NCBI RefSeq assembly: GCF_002754375.1 | Contig: NZ_PEFF01000001.1 | Span: forward strand, 1,240,001-1,304,000 | Origin: Variovorax sp. 54 | GTDB lineage: Bacteria > Pseudomonadota > Gammaproteobacteria > Burkholderiales > Burkholderiaceae_C | Direction of reading: 5' to 3' | DNA: 64,000 bases | In this document: positions 41,795 through 49,604 of the stretch, piece by piece | Position numbering within the stretch: position 1 is the first letter of the stretch | How the letters are laid out: each line of letters begins with the position of its first letter | Position numbers and translations under genes: made by a program | The notes under the pieces: generated by a model | Databases searched by the model: none | What the model saw: the letters and a program-made list of their open reading frames with translations, nothing else | Told to the model about the DNA's origin: nothing

Positions 41795-42595
41795 GTGCCT
41801 CCTGTCATCTTTTCGCACGGCAACAGCTTCCCGGCGAGCACCTACCGCGTCGTTCTCGACAGCCTTCGCAACCGGGGCTTCGAGGTCGACGCCATCGAAA
41901 AATTCGGGCACGACCCGAAGTACCCCGTCACCGACAACTGGCCGCACCTGGTGCAGCAGCTGGCCGACTTCGCCAAGCTGCGCGCCGACCGCGCGGGCGG
42001 CCCGGTGTTCCTCATCGGCCATTCGCTGGGCGGCTTCCTGAGCCTGATGTGCGCGGCGCGCCACCCCGAGCTGGCGCGCGGCGTGCTGCTGATCGATTCG
42101 CCGATCCTCGGCGGCTGGCGCGCGAACACGCTCAACGTGGTCAAGCGCACGCCGTTCATGAAGAGCATGTCGCCCGGCGCCACCAGCCGCAAGCGCCGCA
42201 ACAGCTGGGAGCACCGCGAAGCCGTGTTCGAGCACTTCCGCAGCAAGAAGGCGTTCGCGAAGTGGGACGAGCAGGTGCTGCACGACTACATCGACCACGG
42301 CACCTTCGACAGCGAAGACGCGCGCGCCCTGAGCTTCGATCGCGACGTGGAAACTGCCATCTACAACACCCTGCCCCACACGCTGGGCGGGCTGCTGCGC
42401 CGCCATCCGCTCAAGTGCAAGGTGGCCTTCATCGGCGGACGCCAGTCGGTCGAGATGAAGCAGGTGGGCATGGCGATGACCGAGCAGGTCACCAAGGGCC
42501 GCATCACGATGCTCGACGGCAGCCACCTGTTTCCGATGGAAAAGCCGCTGGCCACGGCGGCAGCCATCGAAGCTTCGCTGCGCAACCTGACGTAG
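41795..42595 (+). CDS. alpha/beta hydrolase
   Basis: This 266-residue protein has an alpha/beta-hydrolase fold. VIFSHGNSFPASTYR gives the HGN oxyanion-type segment near the N-terminus, FLIGHSLGGFLSL the nucleophile elbow (GHSLGG, Ser nucleophile), and LDGSHLFPMEKP the likely catalytic His. No ATG is available at the right place, so a GTG at 41795 is proposed, 8 bases after the Anbu stop. The substrate is unknown; an esterase or lipase-like role is possible. It is probably co-transcribed with the Anbu gene. Confidence 0.85.
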   Translation: MPPVIFSHGNSFPASTYRVVLDSLRNRGFEVDAIEKFGHDPKYPVTDNWPHLVQQLADFAKLRADRAGGPVFLIGHSLGGFLSLMCAARHPELARGVLLIDSPILGGWRANTLNVVKRTPFMKSMSPGATSRKRRNSWEHREAVFEHFRSKKAFAKWDEQVLHDYIDHGTFDSEDARALSFDRDVETAIYNTLPHTLGGLLRRHPLKCKVAFIGGRQSVEMKQVGMAMTEQVTKGRITMLDGSHLFPMEKPLATAAAIEASLRNLT

Positions 42596-42602
42596 GGGGC
42601 GC

Positions 42603-43133
42603 TCAGGCGGTGCTGCTGCTGCTGCCCACGCGGCAGGCGACCGCGTCGCCAACACGCAGCACACCGCCGCGCAGCACCCGCGCCGTCACGCCGCCATGCC
42701 CGCGCATGGCGTTGTAGCCACCGGCGCCCAGCAGTTCTTCCATGCGCGAGCAGGACTCGCAAGGCCCGGTGATCTCGAGCAGCACCTCGGGCCCGAGCGC
42801 GAGCACCAGCGGCTGGTCGCGAAACAGCGAGCGCGCCGCCAGCAGGTTGAGGCCCGACACGACGAGGTTGCGGCGCAGCAAGCTGGCGTCGACACCTTCC
42901 ACGCGCTGCGCGAGCGCCGCGACAACCGGCAGGTGCTCCGCCTGGATCAACGTGACTTGCCGCTTGCCACCACCGCGCCCGGCGCTGCTGCGGTCGCCCG
43001 CCAGGCCCTGCGCTTCGATCGCCAGCACCTCCTCCACCGACTCGACAGGTGTGCGCCGCGCGGGGCGCAGCAGGAGGGCGTCGAGGCGGCCGGGGTGCGG
43101 GAACTGCCGGGTCAGGGCGTGAAGGTCGGGCAT
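42603..43133 (-). CDS. MOSC-domain protein
   Basis: This 176-residue protein carries a MOSC domain, the module at the C-terminus of molybdenum-cofactor sulfurases and in YiiM-type proteins. Visible features are [34 protein letters not shown] and the Cys-containing [17 protein letters not shown], a candidate sulfur-carrying site. An alternative ATG at 43142 would add three residues. The end is 7 bases from the convergent hydrolase stop. A role in metal-sulfur cofactor handling or N-hydroxylated-base detoxification is inferred from the family. Confidence 0.88.
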   Translation of the reverse strand: MPDLHALTRQFPHPGRLDALLLRPARRTPVESVEEVLAIEAQGLAGDRSSAGRGGGKRQVTLIQAEHLPVVAALAQRVEGVDASLLRRNLVVSGLNLLAARSLFRDQPLVLALGPEVLLEITGPCESCSRMEELLGAGGYNAMRGHGGVTARVLRGGVLRVGDAVACRVGSSSSTA

Positions 43134-43255
43134 GCGCCGCATTGTCCACGCGGACTTTTTTTGCGCGCCGCTGTCGGCCCGCCGCATACTGGCGCGTCCT
43201 TGGGGTTGAACAGACCTCCGTCGAAGGAACAGAAGCGACACGCACCGCGCCGACG

Positions 43256-44563
43256 ATGACCACCACCGAGCTGAGCTGGATCGCCACCACGCTGATCGCC
43301 GCGCGTCCGCGCGCGGTGGCCGCGCTGCTGCGCTACTTCCGCGACCTGGACACGGCCGAGGAAGGTTTCCAGGAAGCCAGCCTGCGCGCGCTGCGCCACT
43401 GGCCCGAGCAGGGCCCGCCCGACGATCCGCTGGCATGGCTGATCCTCGTGGGACGCAACGCGGCGCTCGACGAACTGCGGCGGCGCGACCGGCACGATCC
43501 GTTGCCTGAAGGCGATGACGGCGACGCGGACGCTGCCCTCGATACAGACCTCGCCGAACAGCTCGACCAGTCGCACTACCGCGACGACGTGCTGCGCCTG
43601 CTTTTTGTCTGCTGCCACCCCGCGCTGCCGCTCGCGCAACAGATCGCACTCGCGCTGCGCATCGTCTCGGGCCTGTCGGCGCCGGAGATCGCGCGCGCCT
43701 TTCTCGTCGGCGAGCGTGCGATGGAACAGCGCATCACGCGCGCCAAGCAGCGCGTGGCCGCGGCCGGCCTGCCCTTCGGTGCGCCCGGGGTGCGCGAACG
43801 CGGCGAGCGGCTGGCGGCCGTGGGCGCGGTGGTCTACCTGCTGTTCAACGAAGGCTATGCAGCCAGCGGCGGCACGGCGTATGTGCGCGTCGCGCTATGC
43901 GAAGAGGCGATCCGCCTCGCGCGCCTGCTGTGCGAACTGTTTCCCGACGAACCCGAGCCCGCCGGCCTGTGCGCCCTGCTGCTGTTGCAGCACGCGCGCG
44001 CCGATGCACGGCTCGACGCCGATGGCATGGTCGTGCTGCTCGAAGACCAGGACCGCACGCGCTGGCACCGCGCAGCGATCGACGAAGGCCTGGCCCTGCT
44101 CGATGCCGCGCTGCGCCAGCGCCGCATCGGGCCGTACCAACTGCAGGCAGCCATCGCGGCCACGCACGCACGGGCCGCCTGCGCGGCCGACACCGACTGG
44201 GCCGAGATCGATCGGCTCTACGCCGGGCTCGAACGGCTGCGGCCCTCGCCCGTGGTGACGCTCAACCGCGCGGTGGCCGTGGCGAAGGTGCGCGGACCCG
44301 AGGCGGCGCTGGCGATGGTCGATGCACTGGCAGGGCCGCTGTCGGCGTACTTTCATTTCCACGGCCTGCGCGGCGGCCTGCTGACGCAGCTGGGCCGCGC
44401 CGACGAGGCGCGCCGAGCCTTTGCCGACACGCTCGCGCTGGCCCGCACCGCCGCCGAGGCCGCGCACATCCGCCTGCTGCTCGACCGCCTCGAAGCCCAC
44501 GGCAATGGTGCCTCTTCCGACACCCTCCACGCAAAGGACGAACGATGCTCTATTCCATCCTGA
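43256..44563 (+). CDS. ECF42-type sigma factor
   Basis: This 435-residue protein is an RNA polymerase sigma factor of the ECF42 type (DUF6596 family). Region 2 includes [20 protein letters not shown] and [20 protein letters not shown]. Region 4 includes [20 protein letters not shown], then [11 protein letters not shown]. The C-terminal extension of about 230 residues is TPR-like, with [13 protein letters not shown] and [19 protein letters not shown]. No anti-sigma gene is adjacent; instead a DGPF-domain gene overlaps its 3' end, which is the hallmark of ECF42. Confidence 0.92.
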   Translation: MTTTELSWIATTLIAARPRAVAALLRYFRDLDTAEEGFQEASLRALRHWPEQGPPDDPLAWLILVGRNAALDELRRRDRHDPLPEGDDGDADAALDTDLAEQLDQSHYRDDVLRLLFVCCHPALPLAQQIALALRIVSGLSAPEIARAFLVGERAMEQRITRAKQRVAAAGLPFGAPGVRERGERLAAVGAVVYLLFNEGYAASGGTAYVRVALCEEAIRLARLLCELFPDEPEPAGLCALLLLQHARADARLDADGMVVLLEDQDRTRWHRAAIDEGLALLDAALRQRRIGPYQLQAAIAATHARAACAADTDWAEIDRLYAGLERLRPSPVVTLNRAVAVAKVRGPEAALAMVDALAGPLSAYFHFHGLRGGLLTQLGRADEARRAFADTLALARTAAEAAHIRLLLDRLEAHGNGASSDTLHAKDERCSIPS

Positions 44564-44925
44564 TCTACGGTTCCGAAGCTGCGGCGGCCGGCTGGGCGCC
44601 CGAGGTCGAAGACGAGATGCTCGAGCGCCACACCGACCTGCGCGACGAGCTGCAGGCTGCCGGCCGGCTCGGCACCGTGCTGCGCCTGATGCCCGACACC
44701 GCCACCACGGTGCGGCACGCCGGCGCTGCCCATCCGCTGGTGACCGACGGGCCCTTCGCCGAGACGAAGGAACAGCTGATGGGCCTCTACATCGTCGAGT
44801 GCGAGTCGCTCGAAGAGGCGCGGCATGCGGCGCGGCGGCTGGACTTCGAGGGCGGCGTGTTCGAGATCCGCCCGGTGACCTGGTACGACCCGGGCGTGAT
44901 CGCGCCGCGCATTCCGCAAGTCTGA
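44545..44925 (+). CDS. YciI/DGPF-domain protein, ECF42 partner
   Basis: This 126-residue protein belongs to the YCII-related family. The DGPF motif is in LVTDGPFAETKEQLMGLYIV, and a ferredoxin-like alpha/beta fold of about 110 residues fits. It overlaps the ECF42 gene by 19 bases and has an AAGGACG ribosome-binding site inside it. DGPF proteins are the conserved genomic partners and often the targets of ECF42 factors. The biochemical activity is unproven. Confidence 0.9.
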   Translation: MLYSILIYGSEAAAAGWAPEVEDEMLERHTDLRDELQAAGRLGTVLRLMPDTATTVRHAGAAHPLVTDGPFAETKEQLMGLYIVECESLEEARHAARRLDFEGGVFEIRPVTWYDPGVIAPRIPQV

Positions 44926-45020
44926 AAAAAGCTCGCCGCACTGTCGGATCGGTGGGGCCTGCGCCGTCCTTGGAACGAGCGCCTGCATGTCGCAGGTCGC
45001 CACGCCAAGGAGAAGCGTCC

Positions 45021-45833
45021 ATGCCCTCGACCATTCAGTCTTTGAAAGACCGCTGCGCCGTGATCCACGGCGGCAGCGGTGCCCTCGGCGGCGCGGTGGC
45101 CCGCGCCTTTGCGCGCGAAGGCGCCCGCGTGTTCGTCACCGGCCGCAGCCGCGACAAGCTCGATGCGGTGGTGCAAGACATCACCGCCGCCGGCGGCCGC
45201 GCACAGGCCGCGGTGGTCGATGCGCTGGACGAAACCGCGATGCTGCGCCACGCGGCCGAGGTCGCCGAACAGGCCGGCGGCATCGACCTCGCGTTCAACG
45301 CCGTCGGCATCTTCCACGTGCAGGGCCGGCCGCTGGCCGAGCTGTCGCTCGAGGACTACTTCCTCCCGGTCCACGCCTACACGCGCAGCAACTTCCTCAC
45401 CGCCAAGGCCGTGGCGCCTCACATGGCGGCGCGCGGCGGCGGCGTGATCCTGTCGGTGTCGACGCCCGCCTCGCGCCTGCCCGGCCCCGGGTACCTCGGC
45501 CATGCCGTGGCCTGCGCCGGCGTGGAGGGGCTCGCGCGCCACATGGCGGGCGAGCTGGCGGCCTTTCGCATCCGCACCGCCTGCATCCGCTCGCACGCGA
45601 TTCCCGAAGCGGTGGCTGCGGGCTCGCACAGCGGCGAGGTGTTTCGGCCGGTCGCCGAGCGCATGGGGCTCACGGTCGAGCAGATGCTGGCCGAGCGGCC
45701 CGAGGGCCTGCTGGTGGAACGCCTGCCCTCGCTGGACCAGTTCGCGGCCACCGCCGTGTTCCTGGCCTCGCCGCTGGCCGGCGCCATGACCGGGGCAATA
45801 GTCAACCTCAGCGGTGGGGTCATCCTCGACTAG
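45021..45833 (+). CDS. short-chain dehydrogenase/reductase fold protein with altered active site
   Basis: This 270-residue protein has the SDR Rossmann fold: GGSGALGGAVARAFAREGAR for the cofactor loop, FNAVGIF in place of NNAG, and a family-like C-terminus (TGAIVNLSGGVILD). Aligned without gaps to the usual SYK triad, the Ser position is in VSVST, but the Tyr is replaced by His and the Lys by Cys (GYLGHAVACAGVEGL). It may therefore be a non-classical or inactive SDR. An AAGGAG site precedes the ATG. It follows the ECF42/DGPF pair by 95 bases and may be a target gene. Confidence 0.85.
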   Translation: MPSTIQSLKDRCAVIHGGSGALGGAVARAFAREGARVFVTGRSRDKLDAVVQDITAAGGRAQAAVVDALDETAMLRHAAEVAEQAGGIDLAFNAVGIFHVQGRPLAELSLEDYFLPVHAYTRSNFLTAKAVAPHMAARGGGVILSVSTPASRLPGPGYLGHAVACAGVEGLARHMAGELAAFRIRTACIRSHAIPEAVAAGSHSGEVFRPVAERMGLTVEQMLAERPEGLLVERLPSLDQFAATAVFLASPLAGAMTGAIVNLSGGVILD

Positions 45834-45947
45834 GTCCGGCTCGCGCTTTGAATTAACATCAAGATACAAATAGGAACTTTAGAAACAGTCGTTTCATTTA
45901 AGAAAAAACGTTGCACCACGTACACCACGGCTCAAAAATGTCGCCCT
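45834..45947. promoter_or_regulatory. AT-rich promoter region of the NarL-type regulator
   Basis: A run of about 60 AT-rich bases (45845-45910) sits between the SDR stop and the response-regulator start, in otherwise GC-rich DNA. It is the likely promoter of the regulator-kinase pair. No operator could be assigned. Confidence 0.4.
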
Positions 45948-46649
45948 ATGTCTGCCCCTCTCCTGGAAGACGTTGAAGCTGTCTCGCTGAGCCCTGCGCT
46001 GGTGGTCGAAGACGATCCGGCGATGCGGGAGCGCCTGGCGTACGTGCTGTCCACGCTCGGCTGCGACGAGCCGCAGATCGCCTGGGCCGACAGCGTGGCC
46101 GCGGCCCGCTCGCTGCTGGAGCAGCAGCATTTCGGCGTCGCGCTGGTCGACATCGGCCTGCCCGACGGCAGCGGCGTCGACCTGATCGAGTGGATGCATG
46201 TGCACCACCGGCTGGTGCCCGCGGTGGTGATTTCGGCCTGGCGAACCGAAGCCGTGATCTTTGCCGCGCTGCGTGCCGGCGCCATCGGCTACCTGCTGAA
46301 GGAACGCGACGACCTCGAGCTCAGCATCGCGCTGCGCAGCATCGAGCAAGGCGGCGCGCCGATCGACCCGGCCATCGCGCGCCGCATCCTCGGCTGGGTG
46401 GCGTCGCAGCTGCCCGCCGCACCGCCGCCCTCCGACGATCCGGCACCGGCCCCCGTCGCGCTGACGCCGCGCGAGCGCAAAATCCTCGAGCTCGTTTCGC
46501 AGGGGATGAGCAACCGCGACATGGCGGAGGCACTGTCGATCTCCAGACTGACCGTGGAATGCCACACCAAGAACATCTACCGCAAGCTGGCCGTCAACTC
46601 GCGCACCGAGGCCATCTACCAGGGTCGAAGGCAAGGCCTGCTGCGCTGA
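45948..46649 (+). CDS. NarL/LuxR-type response regulator
   Basis: This 233-residue protein has a receiver domain (ALVVEDDPAMRERLAYVLST, phospho-acceptor in VALVDIGLPDGSG, conserved Lys in GYLLKERDD). A Pro-rich linker follows, then a LuxR-type helix-turn-helix (LTPRERKILELVSQGMSNRD, then MAEALSISRLTVECHTKNIY). It pairs with the HisKA_3-type kinase encoded immediately downstream in an overlapping frame. The target genes are unknown. Confidence 0.93.
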   Translation: MSAPLLEDVEAVSLSPALVVEDDPAMRERLAYVLSTLGCDEPQIAWADSVAAARSLLEQQHFGVALVDIGLPDGSGVDLIEWMHVHHRLVPAVVISAWRTEAVIFAALRAGAIGYLLKERDDLELSIALRSIEQGGAPIDPAIARRILGWVASQLPAAPPPSDDPAPAPVALTPRERKILELVSQGMSNRDMAEALSISRLTVECHTKNIYRKLAVNSRTEAIYQGRRQGLLR

Positions 46650-48484
46650 GGTTCGTCTTTGCGGGCCTCCTGCTGTGGGCCCTGTGGCTGCTGCTCTCGA
46701 CGGGCAGCGCGCACGCACAAACCCCTGGGGTTCCTGAACTGCGCGCCGAAGCCGCACGCGGCACCGGCTGGGACGACACGACCCCACCCGCCGACGGCTG
46801 GACGCCCGTCACCCTGCCCGACAGCTGGGCCACGCGCTGGCCCGGTTTCGACGGCGTGGTCTGGTACCGGCTCACCTGGGAGCAGCCCGTGCCGGTGACC
46901 GAATCCGGGCTGCTGCTGCACTACCTGAACATGGCCGGCGAGGTCTCGCTCAACGGCACGACGATCTGGCGCGACCGCAGCCTGATCGAGCCGCTCACGC
47001 GCGCGTGGAACTCGTCGCGCTACTGGTTGTTGGCCGCGCCGCAGCTGCGCGCCGGCACCAACACGTTACTGGTGCGCGTGTCGGGCCTGTCGGCCTACCA
47101 GGCCGGGCTGGGGCCAGTGAGCCTGGGCACGCCCGCCGCCCTGCAGGCGGAGTTCGACCGCGAACAGCTCATGCGGCGCGACCTGCAGGTGTTCGGCCTG
47201 GCGACCAGTGCGGCGGTGTCGGCCTTCTTCGCGGCGTGGTGGCTGCTGCGCCGGCGCGAGACGGCCTACGGCTGGTTCGCCGCGATGTCGGTGCTGTGGC
47301 TGTTCTTTGGCTACAACCAGATCGCCACCAGCCCCTGGCCCTTTGCCAGCAACCACAGCTGGCAGGCGCTGAACACCTCGCTGCTGCTGTTCTTCAGCGT
47401 CTCGTATGGGGTGTTCGTGCTGCGCTTCGCGGGGCGGCGCCTGCCGCGCCTCGAAATCGCGGCGTTCGCGCTGGCGGCGATCGGCGTGCTCGACCTGTGG
47501 TTCGCGGGCACCGCGAACCTGCCCACGCACCGCGCGATCTGGACCCTGGTGGGCGGCCTCACGATCATCGTCGTGAACAGCAGCGGCATCGTCCACGCGC
47601 TGCGCCACCGGGGCAGCCCGATGCGTTCGCTCGCGCCGTTCATGGCGCTGTCGGCGCTCACGGGCGCGCACGACCTGCTGGTGTTCACGCAGGTGATCGA
47701 CAGCAACATCTACTACACGACCATGTCCTCGTACGTGCTGCTGCTGGGCATGGCGCTGACGCAGGCCGGGCGCTTCGTGCAGAGCCTGCGGCGCATCGAG
47801 AACTTCAACACCGAGCTGATCGAGGAAGTGAACGCCGCCAAGGCCGAGCTCGCGGCCACGCTCGCACAGCAGCACGCCCTCGAGCTTGCGCACGCGCGCA
47901 TCGGCGAGCGCGTGAACCTCGTGAGCGACCTGCACGACGGCCTGGGCGGCATGCTGGTGGGCAGCATCGCGACGCTGGAGCGCACACCCGACCATCTCAG
48001 CGCGCCGCAGCTGCTGGCCATGCTCAAGAGCCTGCGCGACGACCTGCGGCTGATCATCGACGCCACCGGCCGCGACGACGGTGCGCGCGCACTCGGCGAG
48101 CTGCTCGCGCCGCTGCGCTACCGCAGCGCGCAGCTGCTGGACGCGAACGGCATCGACTGCCGCTGGAAGGTCTCGGGCATCGACACGCTCGAACTCGCAC
48201 CCTCGCAGAGCCTGGACCTGATGCGTTTCCTGCAGGAGGCGCTGACCAATGTGCTCAAGCACAGCGCGGGCCGCCGCGTGGACGTGACGGTGGCGCGCGC
48301 AGGCGCCGAACTGCAGCTCAGCGTGCGCGACGACGGCCGCGGCTTCGCGGTGGCCGGCGTGAGCGGCGGCGCGGGGCTGCGCAACCTGCACACGCGGGCG
48401 CGCCGTTTGGGTGCTGAACTGCAGCTGCAATCGCGCCCCGGCGACACGCAGGTGGTGCTGCGCATGCCGCTCGCCAGCCGGTGA
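46559..48484 (+). CDS. HisKA_3-type sensor histidine kinase
   Basis: This kinase, about 610 to 641 residues depending on start, has a signal or first helix (FAGLLLWALWLLLSTGSAHA), a periplasmic domain with a jelly-roll-like WYRLTWEQPVPVTESGLLL and SLNGTTIWRDR, seven membrane helices, and a NarX-type core. The core has VNLVSDLHDGLGGMLVGSIA with the phospho-His, and FLQEALTNVLKHS, DDGRGF and GGAGLRNLHTRAR in the ATPase. The start is uncertain: the only nearby ATG (46559) lies inside the upstream regulator gene, while a CTG at 46646 overlaps its stop. It pairs with that regulator. Confidence 0.85.
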   Translation: MPHQEHLPQAGRQLAHRGHLPGSKARPAALRFVFAGLLLWALWLLLSTGSAHAQTPGVPELRAEAARGTGWDDTTPPADGWTPVTLPDSWATRWPGFDGVVWYRLTWEQPVPVTESGLLLHYLNMAGEVSLNGTTIWRDRSLIEPLTRAWNSSRYWLLAAPQLRAGTNTLLVRVSGLSAYQAGLGPVSLGTPAALQAEFDREQLMRRDLQVFGLATSAAVSAFFAAWWLLRRRETAYGWFAAMSVLWLFFGYNQIATSPWPFASNHSWQALNTSLLLFFSVSYGVFVLRFAGRRLPRLEIAAFALAAIGVLDLWFAGTANLPTHRAIWTLVGGLTIIVVNSSGIVHALRHRGSPMRSLAPFMALSALTGAHDLLVFTQVIDSNIYYTTMSSYVLLLGMALTQAGRFVQSLRRIENFNTELIEEVNAAKAELAATLAQQHALELAHARIGERVNLVSDLHDGLGGMLVGSIATLERTPDHLSAPQLLAMLKSLRDDLRLIIDATGRDDGARALGELLAPLRYRSAQLLDANGIDCRWKVSGIDTLELAPSQSLDLMRFLQEALTNVLKHSAGRRVDVTVARAGAELQLSVRDDGRGFAVAGVSGGAGLRNLHTRARRLGAELQLQSRPGDTQVVLRMPLASR

Positions 48485-48505
48485 CGCGCACAGCGCCCCC
48501 GGGAT

Positions 48506-48519
48506 TTGACGCAGATCAA
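48506..48519. promoter_or_regulatory. FNR/Anr-type box before the truncated haemoglobin gene
   Basis: TTGACgcagATCAA matches the FNR/Anr consensus TTGAT-N4-ATCAA at nine of ten positions. It lies 97 bases before the ATG at 48617, so a promoter about 40 bases downstream would be placed normally for activation. Low-oxygen control of this haemoglobin is inferred. Confidence 0.65.
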
Positions 48520-48616
48520 TCGGCCCTGCACCTCGGGTGGCGATATTGCGGAACCGACAAGGCATTCGACTTCAAACTCTTGAAGTCTGTCGTCGGCCAG
48601 CCAGGAGTGACCATCG

Positions 48617-49021
48617 ATGGCCAGCAAGGCGTTGTGCAGCGAGGACGAAATCTCTCGCCTGGTTCATGCGTTCTACGCGCGGGTGCGCAAGGACGAGGTG
48701 CTCGGCCCCTTCTTCGACAGGCACATCAGCGACTGGGATGGCCACCTGGTGAAGCTGGTCGACTTCTGGTCGTCCATGCTCCTGCGCACCGGACGCTTCA
48801 GCGGCGCGCCCATGCCCAAGCATGTGGTCTTGCCCGGTTTGACGGCCGAGTTGTTCCAGCACTGGCTGGTCTTGTTTCGCGAGACCGCCGCCGCCCAGCC
48901 GAATCAGGCGATGGCCGGGCAAGCGGTGGTCATGGCCGAGCGCATCGCGCGCAGCCTGTGGATGGGCTACCAGATGAGCCGCCATCCCGACGCGCCGCCC
49001 GCCACGCTTGTTCACGGCTGA
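48617..49021 (+). CDS. group III truncated haemoglobin
   Basis: This 134-residue haem protein matches group III truncated globins. HAFYARVRKDEVLGPFF supplies Tyr20, probably the B10 distal residue. WDGHLVKLVDFWSSMLL and GAPMPKHVVLP are family landmarks, and ELFQHWLVLF contains the likely proximal His82. Such globins bind oxygen or nitric oxide in proteobacteria, where roles in microaerobic or nitrosative metabolism have been proposed. An FNR-like box lies upstream, and the convergent azurin gene shares a similar box, suggesting a joint low-oxygen response. Confidence 0.92.
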   Translation: MASKALCSEDEISRLVHAFYARVRKDEVLGPFFDRHISDWDGHLVKLVDFWSSMLLRTGRFSGAPMPKHVVLPGLTAELFQHWLVLFRETAAAQPNQAMAGQAVVMAERIARSLWMGYQMSRHPDAPPATLVHG

Positions 49022-49051
49022 ACCGCTGCGCGCCGGCGTGGCCGGGCAGGA

Positions 49052-49504
49052 CTACTTGACCAGCGTCAGCGTGCCCTTCATGAGCGATGCGTGGCCCGGG
49101 AACGAGCAGAACCACGCATAGCTGTCTCCCGCCTTGAGCTTGGCCACGTCGAAGCTCACGGCATCGGTCTCGCCGCCGCCGATGACCTTCGAATGGGCAA
49201 TGACACGGGCATCGCCCGGTTTCACATAGGCCTTGTCCAACCCTGCGCCGATGCCGTCCGTCGCCACGCCTGGTGCGTCAGCGGCCTTGCTCAACACCCA
49301 GTTGTGGCCCATCGAAGCCTTGGGCAGCTTGCCGACGTGCTTGAGCTTCACGGTGAACTGCTTGCAGCTGGCCGGCACCGCGATGGCAGTCTTGTTGAAC
49401 TGCATCGCGTCGTTGCCTTCGATTTCGATGTCGCAGGTGGCGGCCAGCACGGGGCCGGCGAGCAGCGCCGTGAAAAGCAGGGCCGCGGTGGTTCTCGTCT
49501 TCAT
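49052..49504 (-). CDS. azu: azurin
   Basis: This 150-residue periplasmic blue-copper protein shuttles electrons in respiratory or denitrification chains. It has a signal peptide (residues 1-22, [15 protein letters not shown]), and then the mature domain. The copper ligands are all visible: His67 in MGHNW, Cys133 and His138 in FCSFPGH, and axial Met142 in SLMKGT. The start at 49504 follows AAGGA. An FNR-like box lies 69 bases upstream. Its convergent neighbour is the truncated haemoglobin gene. Confidence 0.95.
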   Translation of the reverse strand: MKTRTTAALLFTALLAGPVLAATCDIEIEGNDAMQFNKTAIAVPASCKQFTVKLKHVGKLPKASMGHNWVLSKAADAPGVATDGIGAGLDKAYVKPGDARVIAHSKVIGGGETDAVSFDVAKLKAGDSYAWFCSFPGHASLMKGTLTLVK

Positions 49505-49572
49505 CACATGGTTCCTTCGGTGAGGTGCCGATTCGGCACGCCCCACTGTGCGATGGGCGTGACGCGCCACAC

Positions 49573-49586
49573 TTGCGATGGATCAA
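49573..49586. promoter_or_regulatory. FNR/Anr-like box before azurin
   Basis: Read on the minus strand, TTGATccatCGCAA has a perfect left half and a poorer right half of the FNR/Anr site. Its centre is 75 bases before the azurin start, which suits a site near -41.5 if transcription starts about 35 bases before the ATG. Functional use is inferred. Confidence 0.5.
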
Positions 49587-49604
49587 TGCGCCCTGCGAAA
49601 GGAC

